Under the pieces are notes generated by a model, which saw nothing but the letters and a program-made list of their open reading frames with translations, searched no databases and was not told the origin of the DNA. This document shows positions 1-5,006 of a stretch of DNA of 5,006 nt, piece by piece (the first letter of the stretch is position 1; each line of letters opens with the position of its first letter). The stretch lies in assembly GCA_003164075.1 (NCBI GenBank), contig PLRZ01000329.1:8283-13288 (forward strand). The letters run 5' to 3'. A program made the position numbers and the translations under genes. The DNA comes from Bryobacterales bacterium (GTDB taxonomy: Bacteria > Acidobacteriota > Terriglobia > Bryobacterales > Bryobacteraceae).

Positions 1-791
1 GGCAGCAGGATCACAACGGGTTCACGCACCAGGACCCCGGCTTCCTCGATCACGTGATCAACAAGAAGGCAGACATCGTGCGCGTTTACCTTCCGCCAGA
101 CGCCAATTGTCTGCTGTCGGTCTTCGATCACTGCCTGCGGAGCCGGCATTACGTCAACGTGGTGGTCGCTGGCAAACACGCCCTGCCGCAATGGCTGACC
201 ATGGACCAGGCTGTGGTGCATTGCACCGAAGGAATCGGCATCTGGCAGTGGGCCAGCAACGATCAGGATGGAGAGCCGGATGTGGTGATGGCCTGTTGCG
301 GCGATACGCCCACGCTGGAGATTCTGGCGGCCGTTTCCATCTTGCGCGAGCATCTGCCCGCTTTGAAGATCCGCGTCATCAATGTCGTCGACCTCATGAA
401 GCTGCAACCGCACACCGAACACCCGCACGGACTGAGCGAGAGGGATTACGACTCCCTCTTCACCAAGGACAAGCACATCATATTCGGCTTCCATGGATAC
501 CCGTGGCTGGTCCATCGTCTAACTTATAGCCGGACCAACCGCAACCTGCACGTTCGCGGCTACAAAGAAGAGGGCACCATCACTACGGCCTTCGACATGA
601 GAGTGCAGAACGATCTGGACCGGTTCCACCTGGTGCAGGACGTGGTAGACCGGCTACCGCACTTGGGGTCCAAGGGGGCTTACCTGAAGCAGAACATGCA
701 GGACAAACTCATCGAGCACAAGCACTATATCGATAAGCATGGCGAAGATATGCCGGAAATCCGCAACTGGAAATGGAGCGCTTCCAAATGA
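1..791 (+). CDS. xfp: Phosphoketolase (xylulose-5-P/fructose-6-P), C-terminal part, 5' truncated by window edge
   Basis: This is a thiamine-diphosphate enzyme of the cytoplasm that splits xylulose 5-phosphate (and in many members fructose 6-phosphate) with phosphate into acetyl phosphate plus glyceraldehyde 3-phosphate or erythrose 4-phosphate. The reading frame is open from base 3, and 262 residues are visible out of roughly 790-820 usual for the family. It enters at [14 protein letters not shown], the conserved active-site segment whose two histidines and asparagine correspond to His548, Asn549 and His553 of the bifidobacterial enzyme. Further family signatures are [26 protein letters not shown] (with the conserved Lys), [44 protein letters not shown] and the C-terminal [13 protein letters not shown] at 54 is only an internal Val codon. 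The stop overlaps the next start by four bases (ATGA). The 5' end and promoter lie outside the window. The identification is firm, but substrate preference cannot be read from this part. Confidence 0.97.
   Translation, partial: QQDHNGFTHQDPGFLDHVINKKADIVRVYLPPDANCLLSVFDHCLRSRHYVNVVVAGKHALPQWLTMDQAVVHCTEGIGIWQWASNDQDGEPDVVMACCGDTPTLEILAAVSILREHLPALKIRVINVVDLMKLQPHTEHPHGLSERDYDSLFTKDKHIIFGFHGYPWLVHRLTYSRTNRNLHVRGYKEEGTITTAFDMRVQNDLDRFHLVQDVVDRLPHLGSKGAYLKQNMQDKLIEHKHYIDKHGEDMPEIRNWKWSASK
775..778 (+). promoter_or_regulatory. Ribosome binding site (GGAG) of the aldolase gene
   Basis: GGAG ends nine bases before the ATG at 788 and lies inside the phosphoketolase coding sequence. It supports the start at 788 over the in-frame ATG at 773, which overlaps this motif. 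It fits independent re-initiation at the coupled junction. Confidence 0.6.
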
Positions 792-1843
792 ATACTCAAC
801 GGTTGATAAACACTGCAAAGGCGTTGGTCGCCGATGACAAAGGCCTACTAGCGATGGATGAGAGTACTCCAACATGTAACCAACGCTTCGCCAAGTTAGG
901 AATTCCCCAAACGGAGGAGATGCGGCGAACCTATCGCGAATTGATCGTGACAACTCCTGGTCTCAGTGAGTCAATTAGTGGCGCGATCCTGTACGACGAG
1001 ACCATCCGCCAGCGGACGAAGGACGGCATTCCCTTCGCGAACTCTCTGGCTGCTTCGGAGATCATTCCCGGCATCAAAGTCGATACCGGTGCGAAGAACC
1101 TGGCGGGTCGTCCCGGAGAGAAAATCACCGAAGGTCTCGACGGATTGCGCGACCGCCTGGCTGAATACTCGCAAATGGGAGCGCGTTTTGCCAAGTGGCG
1201 GGCGGTAATTGCCATGGGCGAACCCATCCCCACCCGGGGGTGCATCGAGGCCAACGCGAACGCGTTAGCTCGCTACGCGGCCTTGTGTCAGGAGGCCGGA
1301 TTGGTCCCCGTCGTCGAGCCGGAAGTGCTCATGGACGGCGGGCACACGCTGGAACGATGCGGCGAGGTAACAGAGGAAGTCTTGCTTGAGGTTTTCAAGC
1401 AGCTACACAAGCAAGGAGTGATGCTGGAGGGTGTGATTCTGAAGCCCAACATGGTCCTTCCAGGATCGACCTGCCCCAAGCAGGAAACGGTGGACGAGGT
1501 CGCCGACGCCACCGTGCGCTGTCTCTTGCGATCGGTCCCCGCTGCCGTTCCGGGTGTTGCGTTCCTGTCGGGCGGTCAATCCGCGGAACTGGCCTCGGCA
1601 CGTTTGAATGCCATGAACGTACGATTCGAGTCGCGATTGCCATGGGCGTTGGCCTTTTCTTTTGCTCGCGCCATCCAGCAACCGGCATTAGAGATTTGGC
1701 GAGGCCAACCGGCCAACGCCTTACCGGCACAGCGCGCTTTGCATCATCGAGCGCAGTGCAACCGGGCCGCCCGCCGCGGCGAATACAGTGCCGGCATGGA
1801 AGACTATCTGCACGCCAAGCAAGTTGGAGTCCTCTGCCAATGA
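788..1843 (+). CDS. Class I fructose-bisphosphate aldolase
   Basis: This cytoplasmic Schiff-base aldolase interconverts fructose 1,6-bisphosphate with dihydroxyacetone phosphate and glyceraldehyde 3-phosphate. Members of the family often also use sedoheptulose 1,7-bisphosphate. The 351 residues match the usual length of about 340-365. Catalytic positions of the animal/plant family are all present: Asp24 in LLAMDEST, Lys97 in IKVD, Lys136 in AKWRAVI, Glu177 and Glu179 in VVEPEVL, the Schiff-base Lys219 in [10 protein letters not shown], the phosphate-binding FLSGGQS loop, and Arg294 in AFSFAR, where many homologues have SYGR. The C-terminal tyrosine important in muscle aldolase is not seen. 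I chose the ATG at 788 because it overlaps the phosphoketolase stop as ATGA and has a GGAG nine bases upstream. An in-frame ATG at 773 would add only five residues and lie inside the previous gene. The first ~180 bases look less GC-rich than the rest. The fold and activity are well supported. Confidence 0.96.
   Translation: MNTQRLINTAKALVADDKGLLAMDESTPTCNQRFAKLGIPQTEEMRRTYRELIVTTPGLSESISGAILYDETIRQRTKDGIPFANSLAASEIIPGIKVDTGAKNLAGRPGEKITEGLDGLRDRLAEYSQMGARFAKWRAVIAMGEPIPTRGCIEANANALARYAALCQEAGLVPVVEPEVLMDGGHTLERCGEVTEEVLLEVFKQLHKQGVMLEGVILKPNMVLPGSTCPKQETVDEVADATVRCLLRSVPAAVPGVAFLSGGQSAELASARLNAMNVRFESRLPWALAFSFARAIQQPALEIWRGQPANALPAQRALHHRAQCNRAARRGEYSAGMEDYLHAKQVGVLCQ
1826..1829 (+). promoter_or_regulatory. 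Ribosome binding site (GGAG) of the 74-residue membrane protein gene
   Basis: GGAG lies ten bases before the ATG at 1840, within the last codons of the aldolase gene. It is the main sequence evidence that the short frame starts at 1840 and is translated, rather than at an upstream ATG inside the aldolase gene. Confidence 0.55.
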
Positions 1844-2064
1844 GTGAGGAGCAGCATAGTTCCCACCAGCACGGAACACCGGCTCGCGAGAGCATTCATC
1901 ATGAACCGGACCCCTACTGGAAACGTGCTCACCGCGATTGGCGTGTCTGGGTCGGGCTCGTCTTTATGTTCGCCGCCATCACGATCTATGTCATGAGCGA
2001 TAACCTGTCGTTCTTTCCCTGGGGACAAACCCGGCAATCGCGTTCAGAAGCCAACAGCAAATAG
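1840..2064 (+). CDS. Small single-pass membrane protein of unknown function (74 aa)
   Basis: I cannot assign a function. The protein has a hydrophilic, His-rich N-terminus (residues 1-25, with SSHQHG and IHHEPDP), then PYWKRAHRDWRVW, then one hydrophobic helix at about residues 37-52 (WVGLVFMFAAITIYVM), then a short polar tail rich in Ser, Arg and Lys. The basic residues before the helix suggest the N-terminus stays in the cytoplasm, and no cleavable signal peptide is evident. The start overlaps the aldolase stop as ATGA and has a GGAG ten bases upstream. The stop is eight bases before manA. The open frame extends back to 1642 inside the aldolase gene, but that part is an out-of-frame shadow. 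From memory, short proteins with a similar YWKRAHRDWR-W plus membrane-helix pattern occur in other bacteria, which I could not verify here. Position between sugar-phosphate enzymes suggests a membrane-linked accessory role, but this is only inference. Confidence 0.82.
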   Translation: MSEEQHSSHQHGTPARESIHHEPDPYWKRAHRDWRVWVGLVFMFAAITIYVMSDNLSFFPWGQTRQSRSEANSK

Positions 2065-2072
2065 CGGGACCC

Positions 2073-3074
2073 ATGAGTCAAACATCTCTGTATCCCCTGC
2101 GATTCGAACCGATCTATCAGTACCGCCTCTGGGGCGGCCGGCGTCTGGCAGACCTGCTCACGGCGCCTCTGCCAGGCGATGGCCCTATAGGGGAAGCGTG
2201 GGTACTGAGCGACCGCGAGGACCATCCCAGCCGCGTTGCGAATGGACCGCTGAAGGGTTCGACCATCGCTCAATTGATGGCTGAGCATCCGGTGGAAATG
2301 CTGGGCGGACTGATTCAACGGTTCCACCGGTTTCCGCTGCTGTTGAAGTTCCTGGATGCGCGCGAAATGCTCTCCGTCCAAGTGCATCCCTCGGACACGC
2401 ACAGGGACCTGCTGCCGAAGGGTGAGAGCGGCAAGACGGAAGCCTGGGTGGTGCTGGAGGCGGAGACAGAGAGCCGCATCTATGCCGGCCTGAAGCCCAA
2501 AACTACGGCGGAAGAATTGCGCCGGGCGCTCGCCAACGGGACCGTGGCGGACGACCTCGCGTACTTCACTCCCAAGCCCGGTGACGGCGTTTTCCTGCCG
2601 GCTGGAACGGTCCACACCTTGGGAGGCGGCGTCGTAGTGTTTGAAATTCAGCAGAACAGCGACGTTACCTTCCGTCTGTACGACTGGGGCCACATTGACG
2701 CGCAAACAGGCCAGCTACGGCCACTCCAAGTTCAGCAAGCGCTTGCCTGCATCGATTTTGCGGCGCACGCGGCCGGTCCGGTCGCACCCGTTTTGGAGGC
2801 GACTACGCCTGTAAAGCGCGAGAGGCTGTTTCAATGTGAGCACTTCACGTTGTGGCGACTGAGCGCTCTGGCACCGTTTACGGTGGGAGTCGCAGATGCG
2901 CCGCGCGTGCTGGTCTCGATCGAGGGCGAGGGGAATGTGGAGCACGACGGTTCCACTTATCCCGTGGCAAAAGGCGATGTGTGGCTCCTGCCGGCAGTGG
3001 CGGGAGCGTGTCCCTTTCAGCCGCACGGCGCAGTGAGCTTGCTGGAAATTGCGCTTCCGGTGGCAGGCCAATGA
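2073..3074 (+). CDS. manA: Mannose-6-phosphate isomerase, type I (ManA, cupin)
   Basis: This is a zinc-dependent cytoplasmic enzyme interconverting mannose 6-phosphate and fructose 6-phosphate. The 333 residues fit the short bacterial type I form (about 315 in Bacillus). The N-terminus reads YPLRFEPIYQYRLWGGRRL, followed by IGEAWVLSDRED. The expected zinc ligands are visible: Gln103 and His105 in SVQVHPSD, Glu123 in GKTEAW, and His181 in LPAGTVHTLGGG. EIQQNSDVTFRLYDWGH (191-207) carries the conserved active-site Arg201. A second cupin-like segment with FTVG, EGEGNVEHDG and KGDVWLLPA closes the protein. The ATG at 2073 follows the preceding gene by eight bases. Its upstream GGGA is too close (three bases) to be a good ribosome binding site, so translation may depend on the upstream gene. 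The stop overlaps the next start as ATGA. Placement next to a phosphomannomutase-like gene and a GH130 gene favours a mannose-phosphate role here. Confidence 0.95.
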   Translation: MSQTSLYPLRFEPIYQYRLWGGRRLADLLTAPLPGDGPIGEAWVLSDREDHPSRVANGPLKGSTIAQLMAEHPVEMLGGLIQRFHRFPLLLKFLDAREMLSVQVHPSDTHRDLLPKGESGKTEAWVVLEAETESRIYAGLKPKTTAEELRRALANGTVADDLAYFTPKPGDGVFLPAGTVHTLGGGVVVFEIQQNSDVTFRLYDWGHIDAQTGQLRPLQVQQALACIDFAAHAAGPVAPVLEATTPVKRERLFQCEHFTLWRLSALAPFTVGVADAPRVLVSIEGEGNVEHDGSTYPVAKGDVWLLPAVAGACPFQPHGAVSLLEIALPVAGQ

Positions 3075-3820
3075 AGAAGCTGATTGTGTACGATCTCGAC
3101 GGCACACTTGCCGAGAGTAAATCGTCTCTCGACGCCGAAATGGCGGCGCTGCTGCACGACCTTCTCGGCGTAGCCAAAGTCGCCGTCATTTCGGGAGGCG
3201 GCTGGCCCCAGTTTGAAAAGCAACTGCTCTCCCATCTGCCACACGACCAACACCTGTTGAACTTATCGCTTCTTCCCACATGCGGAACGAAGTTCTTTCA
3301 ATACAACGGGAGCTGGAAACTGCTCTATTCGGAAGATCTCACCGCAAGTGAGAAAGAAAAAATCACCAGTTCTCTGAACCAGGCGGTCGCAGCCGGTGGC
3401 TTCAAGCCTGAAAAGGTTTGGGGAGAGGTAATTGAAGATCGCGGCAGCCAGATTACCTTCTCCGCTTTAGGCCAACAGGCCCCGTTGGACGAGAAGGACA
3501 AATGGGACCACGACTTCGCCAAGCGGAAGAAGATGAAAGCCACACTCGACACTCTGATACCCGAGTTTTCAGTCCGCATGGGTGGCGCGACATCCATCGA
3601 TGTCACCAAGCCCGGCATCGACAAGGCATACGGAATCCGAAAGCTGCGGGACATACTGGGAATTTCCTTGCGCGAGATGATCTACGTCGGCGATGCCTTG
3701 TTCCCTGGTGGCAATGACTACCCTGCGAAAGAGGCGGGTGTAGTATGCGTCGCGGTTCGAGGTCCACAGGAGTCGAAACCGGTCACCGCCGGCATCGTCG
3801 CCTGTTTGGGCAGCTTATGA
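3071..3820 (+). CDS. HAD-IIB family protein, eukaryotic-type phosphomannomutase-like
   Basis: This 249-residue cytoplasmic haloacid-dehalogenase protein has a Cof-type (C2b) cap. HAD motif I is VYDLDGTL, with nucleophile Asp8 and acid/base Asp10. Motif II is Ser41 in VISGG, motif III is Lys185 in PGIDKAYGIRKL, and motif IV is YVGDALFPGGNDY with Asp208 and Asp216. The cap lies at about residues 80-170 and includes EDRGSQITFSALG. The GGATSIDV...G.DKAYGIRKL and GD..FPGGNDY pattern resembles human and plant PMM1/PMM2, where the equivalent segments bind mannose 1-phosphate and Mg. PMM interconverts mannose 1- and 6-phosphate. A sugar-phosphate phosphatase of the same family is the main alternative, and the sequence alone does not decide. 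Overlap by ATGA with both manA upstream and the GH130 gene downstream fits a mannose-phosphate step. An open frame extends back to 2852 inside manA, but the ATG at 3071 puts motif I at residue 8, as is typical. Confidence 0.9.
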   Translation: MKKLIVYDLDGTLAESKSSLDAEMAALLHDLLGVAKVAVISGGGWPQFEKQLLSHLPHDQHLLNLSLLPTCGTKFFQYNGSWKLLYSEDLTASEKEKITSSLNQAVAAGGFKPEKVWGEVIEDRGSQITFSALGQQAPLDEKDKWDHDFAKRKKMKATLDTLIPEFSVRMGGATSIDVTKPGIDKAYGIRKLRDILGISLREMIYVGDALFPGGNDYPAKEAGVVCVAVRGPQESKPVTAGIVACLGSL

Positions 3821-4929
3821 GTGAATTCAAGTTGCAGCGACTGGGGATGGTAATGGAGCCGGAGCCCGGTAATCCTCAGGAGACCGAAGGCGTCCTCAAT
3901 CCCGCCGCCGCTCGGGGCCCCGATGGCGATCTCTATCTCTTTCCGCGGCTGGTCGCGCAGGGGAACTACTCGCGTATCGGCATCGCCAAAGTGCGCTTCA
4001 ATCACGATGGCAATCCGGCAGGTGTGGAGCGGCTCGGCATCGCGCTCGAACCGGAGGCTGACTATGAGCGAAGGCCCGGCGGAGGCGGCGGCTGCGAGGA
4101 CCCACGTATCACGTTCGTGGAACCGCTACAGCGTTACTTGATGACTTACACTGCCTTCTCGGTCCAAGGCCCGCGGATTGCCTTCGCGCTATCGGCCGAC
4201 CTTTTCCACTGGCAGCGCCTGGGGCTCGCCACTTATGGCCGATATCACGGCGTCGAAATCGGCGACGTGGATGACAAAGATGCCAGCGTCTTCCCGGTCG
4301 CCATTCCCAATCCATCCGGACGGCCGGAGTTGGCCATGCTTCATCGGCCGCTTTTTCCCGGCACGCGTCCGGAGGAAACCGTCCGCCACGCCGCGACCCG
4401 TGACGTGGATCTCGATCGGGAGAGCATCTGGATTTCCTACTGCAGTATGCTTTTGGATGACCGTGAACCACTGTCTCGTCTCGGCCCGTTCGCCTCTCAT
4501 CACCGGCTGGCGGCTCCCGTGTCGCCATGGGAGCGTCTCAAAATCGGGAGTGGCACTCCACCCATAATGACCCGGCATGGCTGGCTGATCGTTTATCACG
4601 GCGTGAGCGAAGTGCCGGAGCCCGGCCATGACGGACACCACTTGTGCTACTCCGCCGGGGTGATGGTCCTCTCCGATGAACATCCGCGCCTCATCCGCTA
4701 CCGTTCCGCGGAGCCGGTGTTGGCTCCAGTATTGCCGCAAGAACGCCACGGGACCGTCGCCAACGTCGTGTTCCCAACCGGCATCGACCGGCGCGACGAT
4801 CTTGGGTCGCCGAATCGTTTCGACGTCTACTACGGCATGGCCGACAATCGCATTGGGGTGGCACGCCTGGACCTGCCGGACCTCCTGCCGCCGCAAGGAG
4901 GCGCCGATCCGCCGGAAGGAAAGGTGTAG
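3817..4929 (+). CDS. Glycoside hydrolase family 130 protein, probable beta-mannoside phosphorylase
   Basis: GH130 enzymes are five-bladed beta-propellers. Most cleave beta-linked mannosides with phosphate to give alpha-mannose 1-phosphate, and some members are plain hydrolases. The 370-residue protein shows family landmarks in order: NPAAARGPDGDLYLFPRL (28-45), GGCEDPRIT with the proposed proton-donor Asp95, LMTYTAFS (108-115), DDKDASVFP (152-160), LHRPLFPGTRP (175-185), KIGSGTPPI (242-250), GWLIVYHGV (255-263), YSAGVMVL (278-285), VANVVFPTG (314-322) and DVYYGMADNRIGVA (336-349). No signal peptide is seen, so the substrate is probably handled in the cytoplasm. A Gly run (88-92) directly precedes the catalytic motif. 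The stretch 179-235 is probably a longer loop than in the smallest members. The start at 3817 overlaps the HAD stop (ATGA). The frame back to 3745 is a shadow. The family is firm. Exact substrate, and phosphorolysis versus hydrolysis or synthesis, are not resolved. Confidence 0.92.
   Translation: MSEFKLQRLGMVMEPEPGNPQETEGVLNPAAARGPDGDLYLFPRLVAQGNYSRIGIAKVRFNHDGNPAGVERLGIALEPEADYERRPGGGGGCEDPRITFVEPLQRYLMTYTAFSVQGPRIAFALSADLFHWQRLGLATYGRYHGVEIGDVDDKDASVFPVAIPNPSGRPELAMLHRPLFPGTRPEETVRHAATRDVDLDRESIWISYCSMLLDDREPLSRLGPFASHHRLAAPVSPWERLKIGSGTPPIMTRHGWLIVYHGVSEVPEPGHDGHHLCYSAGVMVLSDEHPRLIRYRSAEPVLAPVLPQERHGTVANVVFPTGIDRRDDLGSPNRFDVYYGMADNRIGVARLDLPDLLPPQGGADPPEGKV
4914..4924 (+). promoter_or_regulatory. 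Purine-rich ribosome binding region for the ATPase beta gene
   Basis: The run GGAAGGAAAGG sits at the 3' end of the GH130 gene and ends 12 bases before the ATG at 4937. It is the strongest Shine-Dalgarno-like stretch in the window and supports that ATG as start. The spacing is somewhat long, so the exact pairing bases are uncertain. Confidence 0.5.
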
Positions 4930-4936
4930 CGCACTC

Positions 4937-5006
4937 ATGCAGAACAAAACCGATTCCTCGAACCTTGGCGTGGTGGTTGCGGTGCGCGGCAGTGTCGTCG
5001 ACATTC
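4937..5006 (+). CDS. atpD: F1-ATPase beta subunit, N-terminal fragment (probably alternate N-type ATPase), truncated by window edge
   Basis: Only 23 codons are visible. After a short polar leader (MQNKTDSSN) the frame reads LGVVVAVRGSVVDI, the first beta strand of the F1 beta subunit N-terminal barrel, usually G.V..V.G.VVDV. The beta subunit carries the catalytic nucleotide sites of F-type ATPases on the cytoplasmic face of the membrane. The AVRGSVVDI wording is, from memory, typical of alternate N-type ATPases. Their operons start with the beta gene (order beta, epsilon, AtpQ, AtpR, a, c, b, alpha, gamma), whereas in ordinary operons beta follows gamma. Here beta follows a GH130 gene by seven bases with no gamma upstream, which supports the N-type reading. 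The Walker A motif and everything downstream are outside the window. The beta assignment is good for so short a piece, and the N-type label is inference. Confidence 0.78.
   Translation, partial: MQNKTDSSNLGVVVAVRGSVVDI

Noticed and set aside
773..787. Upstream in-frame ATG for the aldolase
   Set aside because: It has no ribosome binding site in front, overlaps the GGAG used by the ATG at 788, and adds five residues not expected in the family.
1229..1242. Short GC palindrome (CACCC-GG-GGGTG) that might look like a hairpin
   Set aside because: The stem is only five bases, has no following T-run, and lies inside the conserved IPTRGCIEA region of the aldolase, so codon content explains it.
1395..1895. 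- strand open frame opposite the aldolase 3' half
   Set aside because: It is composition-driven and unlike any family I recognise. The aldolase motifs on the + strand explain the conservation.
1986..2705. Long - strand open frame (239 codons) opposite manA
   Set aside because: manA has intact zinc-ligand and active-site motifs across this stretch. The antisense frame has no recognisable motif and no upstream signal.
2852..3070. N-terminal extension of the HAD protein inside manA
   Set aside because: It is Arg/Gly-rich out-of-frame translation of manA. The HAD motif I begins right after the ATG at 3071.
3745..3816. N-terminal extension of the GH130 protein inside the HAD gene
   Set aside because: It is an Arg-rich shadow of the HAD frame. 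The ATG at 3817 forms the same ATGA junction as the other genes.
4189..5004. Long open frame on the - strand (271 codons)
   Set aside because: It lies opposite the GH130 gene, whose family motifs run through the full length, and the translation shows no recognisable domain. It is a high-GC shadow frame.

Overview
The window is a GC-rich stretch of bacterial chromosome, by eye near 59% GC, with seven genes on the + strand and almost no intergenic DNA. I see no credible gene on the - strand, and no RNA gene, mobile element, CRISPR array or terminator. The taxon is uncertain. A long-form phosphoketolase, a plant/cyanobacterial-like class I aldolase and what looks like the first gene of an alternate (N-type) F-ATPase fit a proteobacterium with autotrophic or C1-type central metabolism best, but other phyla with such ATPases cannot be excluded.

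Layout, left to right: (1) the 3' third of a phosphoketolase gene (1-791); (2) a complete class I fructose-bisphosphate aldolase (788-1843); (3) a 74-residue single-pass membrane protein of unknown function (1840-2064); (4) a type I mannose-6-phosphate isomerase (2073-3074); (5) a HAD-IIB protein resembling eukaryotic-type phosphomannomutase (3071-3820); (6) a GH130-family mannoside phosphorylase-like protein (3817-4929); (7) the first 23 codons of an F1-ATPase beta subunit gene (4937 to the window edge). Four of the six junctions are 4-base ATGA stop/start overlaps. The other two gaps are 8 and 7 bases. This strongly suggests one co-transcribed and partly translationally coupled unit.

Read together, genes 1 and 4-6 suggest a route. 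GH130 would release mannose 1-phosphate from a beta-mannoside, the HAD protein could move the phosphate to give mannose 6-phosphate, ManA would make fructose 6-phosphate, and phosphoketolase would cleave that to erythrose 4-phosphate and acetyl phosphate. The aldolase would join the triose- and tetrose-phosphate pools. The gene order and families are seen directly. The pathway, its direction and the HAD protein's activity are inference. The operon runs straight into an ATPase beta gene, so sugar-phosphate metabolism and ion-motive energy conversion may be expressed together.
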